NCBI RefSeq assembly: GCF_008905045.1
Contig: NZ_VWMY01000011.1
Location: forward strand, 1-64,000
From: Streptomyces albicerus
GTDB lineage: Bacteria; Actinomycetota; Actinomycetes; Streptomycetales; Streptomycetaceae
Length of the DNA: 64,000 nucleotides
Direction of reading: 5' to 3'
Shown here: one piece after another, positions 24,170-33,532 of the stretch
Position numbering within the stretch: the first letter of the stretch is position 1
Layout: every line of letters starts with the position of its first letter
Notes under the pieces: generated by a model
Told to the model about the DNA's origin: nothing
Database searches by the model: none
Seen by the model: the letters and a program-made list of their open reading frames with translations, nothing else
Program-made: the position numbers and the translations under genes

Positions 24170-26563
24170 CTACGTGGGCGACGGTTCCAGCTCGGGCTCC
24201 CGCGGCTCCTCGGGCCCGCCTTCCGGGCGCTGCCCCGGGACCTCCGGCCTCAGCCGGGCCAGCAGCTTCTCGCGCTCCTCGGCGAAGGCGGGGTCCGCCT
24301 GGTAGTCGGAGTGCCCGAGGATCGGCGCGGGCAGCGGGTGCTCCTCGGTGCGGCCGTAGGCGAGGGGGTCCTTCAGGGCCTCGCGGTCGACCTGGGGGCC
24401 GCAGTCGCCGGGCAGCCCGACGGGACCGCCGATGGGATCGGTGGCCCGGTACAGGTTGCGCCAGCAGTCGACGTCGCGGTGCAGGCTGCTGAGCGCGGCG
24501 GGCCCGAAGTGGGCCGGGAACCAGCGCCCGTAGAGCCGCTCCAGGGGTGAGCCGTAGGTCAGCAGCGCGACTCGCTTGCGTACCGACGGCTTCAGCTGCC
24601 AGGCCGCGGCGGCCGCGAGGACGCTGCCCTGGGAGTGGCCGGAGATGACGAGGCGGCCGCCGGTGGCGCGGGTCCAGGTGGCCATGCGCCAGGTCAGGTC
24701 GGGCACGGCGCGCTCGGCGTAGCAGGGCGGCGCGAAGGGGTGTGCCGCGCGTGGCCAGAACGTGCCGACGTCCCACAGGATGCCGATGGTGCGCCGGGCC
24801 GAGGGGTCCTTGTAGGCGCGGCGGCCCCAGGTGACGAACAGTATGAAACCGACCCCGATCAGCCAGGAGCCGAGCGCCTGAGCGGTCTCGGCCCCGCCCC
24901 GCACGACGGCGTACGCGCCGTCCGCGGCCTTGTCCGGCGTCTTGTCGGTGGCCATGGCGCCCACGAGAGCCAGGGCGCCCAGGAGCAGCGTCACGAGGGA
25001 GGTGATGCCGATGATCCGGGGGGCCCGGTCGGTGAGGGCGGCCATCGCGCGCGTGCGCGCGATGCGGCGGGTGCGCTCGGTGTCCCTGGGCTCGCCCTGG
25101 TAGTCCCCGTCCACGGCGGCCGTCTCGAGGCGGCGCAGCTGCACGGTGCGCCAGGCCAGCCAGCCGACGAGGACCAGCAGGACGATCAGCAGGGGCGGGA
25201 TGACGGACGCCTGCCAGGTGAGCAGCACGGGCGGGCCGTCGATCGTCCCTCCGGTGCCGTCCAGCCAGTCGGCGACGCGCTGGGCCACGCCGCCGGACAT
25301 CACGCCGCCCAGGGCGCAGGCCAGCATCGCGACGGCGGGCCCGGCCAGGCCGCGCATCGCGGTACGGGTGTCCGGGTGGGTGCGGTACAGGAGGTGGGCC
25401 ACCACGCCGAGCGCGATCACGAGCAGGCCCTGGACGAGGGCGATACCGCCGAAGGTCGCGTCGCCCGGCAGCCGGCCGTCCGATCGCCAGCCGGGGCGCG
25501 ACCAGCCGGCGTACACGAGGGTGAGCGCGAGCAGGATGAGCGAGCCGACGGGCAGCCAGCGCACCAGAGTGGCGTCGAGGTGCTGGTCGAGCCGCTTCTC
25601 GCTGCGACCCCGGCGGCAGACCACCCACAGCACAACGGCCGCGCCCACCACGAGCGTTGCGTTCAAGAGCCACCCGAGCGCTTCCAGGGCGAGCGGCCCG
25701 CCGGTCTCGCGGTCGTGGCGGGCGGCGGAGGTGCCGACCGCGGCGACGACGGTCAGCAGGCCCGCGGCGGTGTGCGCGGCTCGCAGCCGGGCCACCAGCC
25801 GGCGCCCGTACCAGAAGCCGGGGCGGCCGAGCCCGGCCCGGCTGTGCTCCTCGTCGGGCTCGGCCCGGCGCGACATCGGCTGCTGGGACTCGTACGCGCT
25901 CCAGGTGCGCTGCGAGAGATACCAGAGCAGGCCGGTGAGGGCCGCGGGCACCAGGGAGGCGAGGGCCAGGCGGCGGCCCGGCTGGCTCCACCAGCTGTCC
26001 CGGTCACCGGGGTCCGCCGGGGAGAGGAAGCCCAGCCAGGAGTGCTCCTCGGCGCATCCGCGTTCGCCCGCGCACTGCCAGGCGGCCAGGTCCAGGGCGA
26101 CCTCGCAGGCGGCGGCGACCAGCAGCACCGTCAGGGTCAGGCCGGCGAGGCGGACGAGCAGGCCGTAGAGGCGTACCGTCCGCCTCCGGTTGTCGCTCAC
26201 GGTGGGCCGCATCCAGTGGGCGAGGTTGACCACCATGAACGGTAAAAGCAGCAGCCACAGCGCGCGCGAGCCGTTGCCGGAGGTCAGATTGCACCAGACG
26301 TACGCCTCGGGCACCGGCTTGCCCCGGTACTCCTCGGGCCGTTCCTCCGCCTCCTTCTCCCAGGCAGCGTCGTCGGCGCGCCGGAAGACCGCGGCCGTGT
26401 CGTCGCCGGTGATCCGGACCGTGCGCGGATCGTTCAGCATCTCCTCGGGCGTCGTACCGCCGACGCCGTGCACCAGAAGTTCGAGCGCGGTGTCGGCCGT
26501 CGCGGGCCGCCGCTCGGAACCGTTCGCCTCATTCGTCGAGGCATGCCCCTGTGGACGCTCCAC
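24170..26563 (-). CDS. Large integral membrane alpha/beta-hydrolase-like protein
   Basis: A 797-residue protein. The N-terminus has an LLVHGVGGTTPEEML strand-loop typical of lipase/hydrolase oxyanion regions; eight to ten membrane helices occupy about residues 95-560; the C-terminal soluble part has the nucleophile elbow GRLVISGHSQGSVLAAA near 640 with later Asp (RDVDCWRNLYRATDPIGGP) and His (ILGHSDY) candidates. Splitting the hydrolase fold around a membrane region is unusual. Substrate unknown; lipid or ester hydrolysis at the membrane is likely. GTG 26563 is chosen for GGGGAAG upstream; ATG 26605 is possible. Convergent with the beta-helix/AAA gene, 12 bp apart. Confidence 0.75.
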   Translation of the reverse strand: MERPQGHASTNEANGSERRPATADTALELLVHGVGGTTPEEMLNDPRTVRITGDDTAAVFRRADDAAWEKEAEERPEEYRGKPVPEAYVWCNLTSGNGSRALWLLLLPFMVVNLAHWMRPTVSDNRRRTVRLYGLLVRLAGLTLTVLLVAAACEVALDLAAWQCAGERGCAEEHSWLGFLSPADPGDRDSWWSQPGRRLALASLVPAALTGLLWYLSQRTWSAYESQQPMSRRAEPDEEHSRAGLGRPGFWYGRRLVARLRAAHTAAGLLTVVAAVGTSAARHDRETGGPLALEALGWLLNATLVVGAAVVLWVVCRRGRSEKRLDQHLDATLVRWLPVGSLILLALTLVYAGWSRPGWRSDGRLPGDATFGGIALVQGLLVIALGVVAHLLYRTHPDTRTAMRGLAGPAVAMLACALGGVMSGGVAQRVADWLDGTGGTIDGPPVLLTWQASVIPPLLIVLLVLVGWLAWRTVQLRRLETAAVDGDYQGEPRDTERTRRIARTRAMAALTDRAPRIIGITSLVTLLLGALALVGAMATDKTPDKAADGAYAVVRGGAETAQALGSWLIGVGFILFVTWGRRAYKDPSARRTIGILWDVGTFWPRAAHPFAPPCYAERAVPDLTWRMATWTRATGGRLVISGHSQGSVLAAAAAWQLKPSVRKRVALLTYGSPLERLYGRWFPAHFGPAALSSLHRDVDCWRNLYRATDPIGGPVGLPGDCGPQVDREALKDPLAYGRTEEHPLPAPILGHSDYQADPAFAEEREKLLARLRPEVPGQRPEGGPEEPREPELEPSPT

Positions 26564-26854
26564 TGTGTTCTGCTTCCCCCGTGCTGCCCGTACGGCATGT
26601 GTCATGTGCAGATACAAGGATCCCGCCTCGGGGACCCGCGCGCACCACTCGTCACGGAATCTCCCCGATCCGTGTGACCATGCGAACGGAAGATGACAGC
26701 GTGACGTGTGCGCTTCAGTACAGGCAGTGGCGCGACCTGCGGTGACCCGTGCGAGGATGGGGCATCCTGTGGACCGGAGGTGAGGAGAATGTCCTTGTCG
26801 GAGGGGGTTCGGGGACATGTCGGGCGTGTTGAGGCGAAGGGAACCGGAGCAGGC

Positions 26855-27691
26855 GTGAGTGAGAATCAGAACCTCCTCGCCGAGCAGCGGCGCGCTCTGA
26901 TCCTCGACGAGGTCCGGCGGCGTGGCGGTGTCCGCGTCAACGAACTCACCAGGAAGCTCGGCGTGTCCGACATGACGGTCCGCCGCGACCTCGACGCGCT
27001 CGCCCGGCAGGGCGTGGTGGAGAAGGTGCACGGCGGCGCGGTCCCGGTGGTCGAGGCGAGCACGCACGAGCCCGGCTTCGAGGCCAAGTCGGGTCTGGAG
27101 CTGACCGCCAAGGAGGACATCGCGCGAGCCGCCGCGGCGCTCGTGGCGCCGGGCTCGGCGATCGCACTGTCGGGGGGCACGACGACGTACGCGCTCGCCC
27201 ATCAGCTCCTCGACGTGCCGGATCTGACCGTGGTGACCAACTCGGTGCGGGTCGCCGACGTCTTCCACGCGGCGCAGCGCACCTCGGGTCAGCGGCAGGG
27301 AGCGGCGACGGTCGTGCTGACCGGCGGGGTGCGCACACCGTCGGATTCGCTGGTGGGACCCGTCGCGGACCAGGCCATCGAGGCGCTCCACTTCGACGTG
27401 CTGTTCCTGGGTGTGCACGGCATATCGGTGGAGGCGGGCCTGTCCACGCCGAACCTGGCGGAGGCCGAGACCAACCGGCGGCTCGTGCAGTCCGCACGGC
27501 GTGTCGTCGTGGTCGCGGACCACACCAAGTGGGGCACGGTGGGCCTGAGTTCCTTCGCCTCGCTGGAGCAGATCGACACGCTGGTCACGGACGACGGGCT
27601 GGCCGCCGAGGCACGTGCGGAGATCTCCGAGCATCTGCGGCGGCTGGTAGTGGCGGGCGAGCCCGAGGACAATACGGACACGGACGCCTGA
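26855..27691 (+). CDS. DeoR-family transcriptional regulator
   Basis: A 278-residue repressor: N-terminal DeoR helix-turn-helix (LAEQRRALILDEVRRRGGVRVNELTRKLGVSDMTVRRDLDALARQG) and a sugar-phosphate-sensing C-terminal domain (LSGGTTTYALAHQL, TNSVRVADV, VADHTKWGTVGL). GTG 26855 has GGAG six bases upstream and matches the usual start of this conserved streptomycete regulator. ATG 26789 has a much stronger GGAGGTGAGGAG before it and would add 22 residues. No sugar gene is adjacent, so its targets lie elsewhere. Confidence 0.9.
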   Translation: MSENQNLLAEQRRALILDEVRRRGGVRVNELTRKLGVSDMTVRRDLDALARQGVVEKVHGGAVPVVEASTHEPGFEAKSGLELTAKEDIARAAAALVAPGSAIALSGGTTTYALAHQLLDVPDLTVVTNSVRVADVFHAAQRTSGQRQGAATVVLTGGVRTPSDSLVGPVADQAIEALHFDVLFLGVHGISVEAGLSTPNLAEAETNRRLVQSARRVVVVADHTKWGTVGLSSFASLEQIDTLVTDDGLAAEARAEISEHLRRLVVAGEPEDNTDTDA

Positions 27692-27817
27692 GGGCGGTAC
27701 AGACATCTGACGGACCGCCAGCTATGGTGACCGTGCCCTGTCAACCGCCTCGTTGCGGGGCTTCATCCGCATTAGTTCCAGTTCGTTCCCGTTCGTACCA
27801 GCGAGGGGGTTCCGTAC

Positions 27818-28300
27818 ATGGCACACCGACTGCGCCCGGTGGGACTCGATTTCGTCGAGACCGCTCCCCTGCGTCTGGTGTTCGCGAGAGAGGTCACCTC
27901 CCCTCCCGAGGCGGTCTATCGCGCGCTGGCCGAGGACGTGGCCGGCTGGCCCGAGTGGTTCTCAGCGGTGACCCTGGCCCGGTCGATCGGGGACGGCACC
28001 GGGCGCCAGATCCGCCTCAAGGGCGGAACACGCTTCCAGGAGACGGTCATCGCGGCCGAGCCCTCCGAGGTGTACACGTACCGCGTCGACGTGACGAACG
28101 CTCCCGGTGTCCGCGCCCTCGTGGAGGAGTGGCGCCTCACCCGGGACGGCACGGGTACGCGGGTGCAGTGGACGTGGGCCGCCGACGGAACGGCGGCGTT
28201 CCGCTTCGCGGTGAAACTGGGCAGGGCGGGCTTGGGCAGAGCGTTTCGCGACGCGGTGACGAAGCTGGATCGGAGACTGAGCTCCACGCACGCGCCCTAA
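27818..28300 (+). CDS. SRPBCC (START-like) family protein
   Basis: A 160-residue protein with a polyketide cyclase/dehydrase-type START fold: EVTSPPEAVYRALAEDVAGWPEWF at the N-terminus, a central beta sheet and a final amphipathic helix (FRDAVTKLDRRL). Such proteins bind hydrophobic ligands in an internal cavity. Nothing around it suggests the ligand. GCGAGGGGG precedes the ATG. It converges on the cds1 gene across an intergenic repeat. Confidence 0.82.
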   Translation: MAHRLRPVGLDFVETAPLRLVFAREVTSPPEAVYRALAEDVAGWPEWFSAVTLARSIGDGTGRQIRLKGGTRFQETVIAAEPSEVYTYRVDVTNAPGVRALVEEWRLTRDGTGTRVQWTWAADGTAAFRFAVKLGRAGLGRAFRDAVTKLDRRLSSTHAP

Positions 28301-28343
28301 GGGGCGCGGGGAACTGCGCGACCAGCCGCGGACGGCCCGCAGC
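28301..28343. repeat. Streptomycete intergenic repeat, copy 1
   Basis: GGGGCGCGGGGAACTGCGCG followed by ACCAGCC...GGCCCGCAG begins directly after the SRPBCC stop codon. A second, longer version is at 56497-56563. This GC-rich element recurs between genes in many streptomycete chromosomes (recalled from experience, not searched). It can fold into a stem and may serve as a terminator between the convergent genes. Confidence 0.65.
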
Positions 28344-28371
28344 TTCGGAAATGCCCACCGCCATGGACCAC

Positions 28372-29511
28372 TCAATCCGGCCAAACCCCCGTAGCCAACA
28401 ACGACTCGATCGCGCCCGCATACGGCCCGATGTCCAGTCCCTGACCAGCCAGCCACTCATCCGAGTAGTACTTGTCCAGATAGCGGTCCCCGGGATCACA
28501 CAGCAGAGTCACCACGCTCCCCGTCCGGCCGGCCGCCACCATCTCGGCAACGATCTTCAGCGCACTCCACAGCCCCGTACCGGTCGAGCCCCCCGCCTTA
28601 CGCCCGATCGCCCGCTCCAGCGCCCGCACGGCAGCCACACTCGCCGCGTCCGGCACCTTCATCATCCGGTCGATGGCCCCCGGCACGAAGCTCGGCTCCA
28701 TGCGCGGCCGCCCGATGCCCTCGATGCGCGACCCGCAGTCGGTCGTGACGTCCATGTCACCCGTGGTCCAGCCCTCGAAGAAACAGGAGTTCTCCGGATC
28801 GGCCACACAGATACGGGTGTTGTGCTGCATGTAGTGCACATACCGGGCGATGGTCGCCGACGTGCCGCCGGTGCCCGCCGTGGCGACGATCCACGTCGGC
28901 TCGGGGTAGCGCTCCAACTCCAGCTGCCGGTAGATCGATTCCGCGATGTTGTTGTTGCCGCGCCAGTCCGTGGCCCGCTCCGCGTAGGTGAACTGGTCCA
29001 TGTAGTGCCCGCCGGTCTCGGCCGCGAGGGCCGCCGACTCCTCGTACATGGTCCGCGGGTCGTCGACGAAGTGGCACTGTCCGCCGTGGAATTCGATCAG
29101 GCGGCACTTCTCGGGGCTGGTGGTGCGGGGCATGACGGCAATGAAGGGCACCCCGATCAGCTTGGCGAAGTACGCCTCGGAGACGGCCGTGGAGCCGCTG
29201 GACGCCTCGATGACGGGGCGGCCCTGGCGGACCCAGCCGTTGCACAGGCCGTACAGGAACAGCGAGCGGGCCAGGCGGTGCTTGAGGCTGCCGGTGATGT
29301 GGGTGGACTCGTCCTTGAGGTACAGGTCGATGCCCCACTTCTCGGGCAGCGGGAAGCGCAGGAGGTGGGTGTCGGCCGATCGGTTCGCGTCGGCCTGGAC
29401 CTTCCGGACGGCTTCTTTGAGCCAGTGCCGGTACTCCGCGTCGCTGTGATCGACATCAAGTGTGGCGATCGGCTCATGCTGGTGGGGGCGGGCCTGCTGT
29501 GGGGTTGTCAC
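28372..29511 (-). CDS. cds1: PLP-dependent cysteine desulfhydrase Cds1-like
   Basis: A 379-residue fold-type II PLP enzyme of the cysteine synthase superfamily. The PLP lysine lies in [11 protein letters not shown], the phosphate loop in [15 protein letters not shown], and the substrate loop in [13 protein letters not shown]. The sequence and length match the Cds1/Rv3684 branch, which degrades cysteine to pyruvate, ammonia and sulfide rather than the OASS branch. Sulfide production and cysteine homeostasis are the expected roles. The GTG start faces a 330-bp leader that contains a 19-bp palindrome. Confidence 0.85.
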   Translation of the reverse strand: MTTPQQARPHQHEPIATLDVDHSDAEYRHWLKEAVRKVQADANRSADTHLLRFPLPEKWGIDLYLKDESTHITGSLKHRLARSLFLYGLCNGWVRQGRPVIEASSGSTAVSEAYFAKLIGVPFIAVMPRTTSPEKCRLIEFHGGQCHFVDDPRTMYEESAALAAETGGHYMDQFTYAERATDWRGNNNIAESIYRQLELERYPEPTWIVATAGTGGTSATIARYVHYMQHNTRICVADPENSCFFEGWTTGDMDVTTDCGSRIEGIGRPRMEPSFVPGAIDRMMKVPDAASVAAVRALERAIGRKAGGSTGTGLWSALKIVAEMVAAGRTGSVVTLLCDPGDRYLDKYYSDEWLAGQGLDIGPYAGAIESLLATGVWPD

Positions 29512-29841
29512 GGCGGGGCTCCTTCGGGTTGCGCCGACGCCGGGTCACACGGTCGGACGCTTCGATCATAAACAGCTTCCGCACGCTTCTCACCTGCATA
29601 AACACACCTTTGAGTACCTCAAAGGAACCCCTGGCGCAGCTCGGCACGGATGGTGGGGGGCGCATTCGCGCGAGTGCGCCGATGAGCACGTGTGACGCCG
29701 TCATGCGCACTGGTGCTCGACGCCGGTGACAGGCAGACTGCACCGAACGGGACGACGATTCCGTGCGGGGATGCACACTGGATCAGGATCCACGCCGGAT
29801 CACGACAGGGCACCACCGAAGCGCACAAGGGGGCGGGGCAC
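29512..29841. other. Divergent intergenic region upstream of cds1
   Basis: A 330-bp region between cds1 and the 29842 gene. It is AT-richer than its neighbours around 29565-29625 and contains the palindrome listed separately. No gene is recognised. Confidence 0.5.
29607..29625. promoter_or_regulatory. 19-bp palindrome, possible operator of cds1
   Basis: CCTTTGAG-TAC-CTCAAAGG has two perfect 8-bp arms. Its AT content and position 96 bp upstream of the cds1 start suggest a repressor or activator site rather than a terminator. No regulator gene lies next to it. Confidence 0.5.
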
Positions 29842-30165
29842 ATGGCGGAGCCGGAGTTCACGGCCACAGGCGTGCGGATCGGCAAGAGGCTGCGTTCGCT
29901 CACGCGGGCCGGACAGGTCCGGATCAGCGACGGCAGGCTGGAGTTGCTCACCAGTTACGGCAGCGAGATCGACAGCGCGCCGGTGCAGGCGGTCCGGGCG
30001 TCGAAGCCCTGGTTCGCCCATGAGGACCGGGCGTTGGCGGACGTCAACGGCACGCGCTATCTGCTCACCCTGGGCGATCACGACCCGGCGCCGGGGGAAC
30101 CCGGCCCACCGGCGGCCAGCCGGTTCATCGAGGCCGTGCGCAAGGCGGCGGGGCGCGGGCGCTGA
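29842..30165 (+). CDS. Small hypothetical protein
   Basis: A 107-residue soluble protein without recognised domain. The part from 15 to 80 (VRIGKRLRSLTRAGQVRISDGRLELLTSYGSEIDSAPVQAVRASKPWF) alternates short strands in a way that resembles a PH-like or small beta-barrel fold. The ATG follows GGGGGCGGGG. It is conserved-looking by codon use; function unknown. Confidence 0.65.
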   Translation: MAEPEFTATGVRIGKRLRSLTRAGQVRISDGRLELLTSYGSEIDSAPVQAVRASKPWFAHEDRALADVNGTRYLLTLGDHDPAPGEPGPPAASRFIEAVRKAAGRGR

Positions 30166-30380
30166 GAGTCCGGCCGCCGCACGTCCAGTTGCCAGGAATG
30201 TCGCGAGTTGCGGGGCCGCACCTCCTGGGTCACGCTGTTCTCACGTCACTCTGGGTTTACCGGCGATAACGCTGCGAACCAGCCCGCCGGCACCACACAG
30301 CAGGCGGTCGTTTGCACGCAGGCCACCCGCTGGATCCGTACTCCGTCTTCTTCCGGACCTCAATTCGGGGAGTCGCAGCC

Positions 30381-30914
30381 GTGATCAGCCAGCCAAGCAG
30401 GCATTGCACGGTGGAGCTCCAAGCCCTGCCGTCGCGGATCGGCCAGGTCCGCAGAATCGTCTCTGCGCAGTTGCGCTACTGGCATCTGGACCCCTTGATA
30501 GACCGCGCCGCGCTCGGTGTGACGGAGCTGTTGACCAACGTCCACCGGCACGCGAAGCCCGACAAGCTGTGCACCGTGGAGATCGAGCTGCTGCTCGACC
30601 GGCTCACGGTCTCCGTGCACGACAACGACCCCCGTATGCCCGAGGTGCGGGACGCCGACTCCTCCGAGACCTGCGGACGCGGCCTCGCGATGGTCGCCGC
30701 GGTGAGCGAGAGCTGGGGTGTGCGGCCGGACGGCGAGTCGGGCAAGGTCGTGTGGTTCACACTTCCGGCGCACTCTCCCACGACGGCGCTGCCCGTCTGC
30801 CCGACATACGGCGCGGCCGCGGAGTCGCCTGCCCGCACCTTCGCGGAGGTGGAACACGCCGCCGACGCGCTCAGGGCCGGACACGCTCCCGCCCGGTCGG
30901 CCGTTGCCGGCTGA
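30381..30914 (+). CDS. RsbW-like ATP-binding protein (HATPase_c, anti-sigma kinase type)
   Basis: A 177-residue GHKL ATPase. The N box is GVTELLTNVHRHA, the G1 box VHDNDPRMP and the G2 box CGRGLAMV. There is no histidine-kinase dimerisation domain, placing it with RsbW/SpoIIAB-type regulators that are very numerous in streptomycetes. Likely partners are anti-sigma antagonists and PP2C phosphatases such as the one at 6202-6990. The GTG start has GGGGAG about nine bases upstream; the frame is open to 30312. Confidence 0.82.
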   Translation: MISQPSRHCTVELQALPSRIGQVRRIVSAQLRYWHLDPLIDRAALGVTELLTNVHRHAKPDKLCTVEIELLLDRLTVSVHDNDPRMPEVRDADSSETCGRGLAMVAAVSESWGVRPDGESGKVVWFTLPAHSPTTALPVCPTYGAAAESPARTFAEVEHAADALRAGHAPARSAVAG

Positions 30915-30970
30915 CCGGGCGGTGACCGGGGCCTCCTCCGTCGCTCGGTGGCGAAGGCCCGCCGTTCGGT

Positions 30971-33532
30971 CTACTCGGTGGCGATGGCGCGCAGTACGTC
31001 GAGGCGTGCGGCCCGCCGGGCCGGGCGCCAGCCCGCGAGGGCTCCGGCGGCGAGGCCCACCAGGGCCACCACCGCGAGCTGGACCGGCGGCACCGCGAAG
31101 GCGAAGGCGCTGTCGGACGCTCCGTCGGAGGCCTTGACGAGCACCCAGCCGAGGAACCCGCCGAGCGCGAGTCCGCCCACCGTGCCGAACGCGGCGACCA
31201 GCACCGACTCCCAGCGGACCATGGCGCGCAGCTGCGACCGGGTCTGCCCGACGGCCCTCAACAGGCCGAGTTCGCGGGTGCGTTCGTGGACCGCGAGCGT
31301 CAGCGTGTTGGCGATGCCGAGCAGGGCGATGAGCACCGCGAGCGCGAGCAGTGCGTAGACCAGGGTGAGCATCATGTCGATGCCGCCGGCCGCGGACTGC
31401 GCGTACTCGTCGCGGGTCTGCACCTCCGGATTGCCGTACGCCGCCGCGGCCTTCTCGACCGCCGCCTTGCCGTCGGCCGCGCTCACGCCGTCCTTGAAGG
31501 AGACGGCGACGAGCGTGTCGGAGTCCTGAGTGCGGTGCGGGGCCCAGGCGTCGCGGGTGATGACGTAGTCGCCCGCGAGTTCCGACTGGCCGTAGACCGC
31601 GCGGACGGTGAAGGTCTCCTTCTCGCCGTCGGTGAAGGCGAGTTGGGCGGTGTCGCCGGTCTTGAGGCCCTGCTTGTCGGCCTCGTTCTCGGTGATGGCG
31701 ATGCCGTCGGTGCCGAGGTCACGCATCGAACCCTGGACGTCGCCGAGGTCGAAGGTCCGCTCCAGTGCGACCGGGTCGGTGACCGTCAACGCCCGTCCCT
31801 TGCCGTCGACTTCGGCGACGCCGCGGCCGAGTCCGACCGCCGTGCCGACCTCGGGCCGCTCGGCGATCGCCGGAGCGAGCTTCGGGCTCAGTCCGCTGCC
31901 CCCCGCGCCGAACGACGGGGTGCTCACGGCGACGTCGCCCGCGAAGGACCGTGCCACCGTCTGGTCCATGGTCGCCTTCAGCGAGGCGCCGAAGACCGTG
32001 AACAGCGACACGACGGCGACGCCGATCATCAGGGCACTGGCGGTGGCGGCGGTGCGCTTGGGGCTGCGCAGGGCGTTGCGCCGGGCGAGTCCGCCGGTGA
32101 CGCCGCGCAGCCGGTCGAGCGGGCTGCCGAGAACGCGAACGGCGGTGGTCGACGCGACCGGGCCCAGGACCACGAAGGCGGCCAGCGCCAGGATCGCACC
32201 GGAGCCCGCGAGCCACAGCGACGGGCTGACGATGACGCCGGTCAGTGTGATGGCGACCGCCAGCGCGGCGAGACCGGTGCCCACGACGGCGCGGGTGCGG
32301 GACGCACCGGACTGGTCGACGGCCGTCTCGCGCAGTGCGGCGAGGGGTGCGGTGCGCCCGGCGCGTACGGCGGGCAGCAGCGCGGAGCCCAGGCAGACCA
32401 CGATGCCGACCGCGAGCGGCAGCAGCATGGACAGCCCGCTGATCACCAAGTCGCCCTCGGGGAACGGGAATCCGATCGCCGGGAACAGCGCCTGCAGCCC
32501 GGCCGCGATGCCGATGCCGCCCGCGAGACCGGCGGCGGACGCGGTCACGGCGACCACGCTCGCCTCGACGAGGGTCGACGCGGTGACCTGGCGGCGCGAG
32601 GCGCCGAGGGCGCGCAACAGGGCGTTCTCGCGGGTGCGTTGGGCGACGACGATCGCGAAGGTGTTGTGGATGGAGAAGGTCGCGACCAGCAGCGCCACAC
32701 CGGAGAACACCAGCAGGAAGGTGGTGAAGAGTGTCAGGAACTGACCGGAGATCATGTCGGTGTTCTCCGCTGCCAGCTCCTGCCCCGTGATCGCCTCGAC
32801 TCCCTTCGGCAGTACGGGAGTCAGGGCGTCGACGAGTTCCCGCTCGCCGGTGCCGGGCCCGGCCCGCACCAGGATGCTCGCGGCCTCTCCGGGCTTCGCC
32901 GTGAGGTACTTCTCGGCGTCGGCCTGCGTCATGCCGGTGTAGGTCACCTGCGCCATGCCGTCCTCGCCACCGAAGGTCGCGAGGCCGACGATCGTCACCT
33001 TGACCGGGTCGGGCGTCCGCAGGGTCGTCGTGTCGCCGATCTTCAGGTCGCCCTGCTCGGCTGCGCCGCGGTTGACGACGACCTCGCCGGACTTCGACGG
33101 GGCGCGTCCTTCGGCGAGTTGGTACGCATTGAGCTTCGTGTCGTCGATCCAGTTGCCCGCGAGCGTGGGCGGACCCGCGCCGCCGATGGGGTCGCCGTCG
33201 GCGCCGATGAGCTGGCCCGCGCCCTGGATGTCGGGCACGGCGGCCGCGACACCCGGGGCCTTCTCGATGGCCGTCACCAGGTCGGTGTCGACCGGCTGGC
33301 GTACGCCCTGGCTCTCGCCCGGCGTGGTGATGGTGTTGGCGCTGCGCACAACGGCGTCGGTGCCGCTGGTCGCGTTGCCGAACATCGTGTCGAAGCTGGC
33401 CCGGAGTGTGTCGCCCATGACGAGGGTGCCGGCCAGGAAGGCGACACCGAGCAGCACCGCCAGGAACGTACCGGCGAAGCGCCGCTTGTGGGCGCGCAGG
33501 GACGACGCGCTGATGCGCACGGAGGCGTTCAT
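30971..33532 (-). CDS. ABC transporter permease, FtsX/MacB-type (double)
   Basis: An 853-residue permease with two FtsX cores: helix 1 near 20, three helices at about 265-390, a second N-terminal helix near 500 and a final three-helix set at about 720-840, with two large extracytoplasmic domains between. It belongs to the MacB/LolC type of mechanotransmission exporters. It overlaps the preceding ATPase gene by 4 bp (ATGA) and forms an operon with it. No periplasmic adaptor is needed in Gram-positives. Substrates of relatives include lipoproteins, peptides and antibiotics. Confidence 0.92.
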   Translation of the reverse strand: MNASVRISASSLRAHKRRFAGTFLAVLLGVAFLAGTLVMGDTLRASFDTMFGNATSGTDAVVRSANTITTPGESQGVRQPVDTDLVTAIEKAPGVAAAVPDIQGAGQLIGADGDPIGGAGPPTLAGNWIDDTKLNAYQLAEGRAPSKSGEVVVNRGAAEQGDLKIGDTTTLRTPDPVKVTIVGLATFGGEDGMAQVTYTGMTQADAEKYLTAKPGEAASILVRAGPGTGERELVDALTPVLPKGVEAITGQELAAENTDMISGQFLTLFTTFLLVFSGVALLVATFSIHNTFAIVVAQRTRENALLRALGASRRQVTASTLVEASVVAVTASAAGLAGGIGIAAGLQALFPAIGFPFPEGDLVISGLSMLLPLAVGIVVCLGSALLPAVRAGRTAPLAALRETAVDQSGASRTRAVVGTGLAALAVAITLTGVIVSPSLWLAGSGAILALAAFVVLGPVASTTAVRVLGSPLDRLRGVTGGLARRNALRSPKRTAATASALMIGVAVVSLFTVFGASLKATMDQTVARSFAGDVAVSTPSFGAGGSGLSPKLAPAIAERPEVGTAVGLGRGVAEVDGKGRALTVTDPVALERTFDLGDVQGSMRDLGTDGIAITENEADKQGLKTGDTAQLAFTDGEKETFTVRAVYGQSELAGDYVITRDAWAPHRTQDSDTLVAVSFKDGVSAADGKAAVEKAAAAYGNPEVQTRDEYAQSAAGGIDMMLTLVYALLALAVLIALLGIANTLTLAVHERTRELGLLRAVGQTRSQLRAMVRWESVLVAAFGTVGGLALGGFLGWVLVKASDGASDSAFAFAVPPVQLAVVALVGLAAGALAGWRPARRAARLDVLRAIATE

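Noticed and set aside
24117..25991. 624-codon minus-strand frame and the 536-codon plus-strand frame over the membrane hydrolase
   Set aside because: Both are other-frame readings of the hydrolase gene, rich in R/P/G/A, without motifs or starts.
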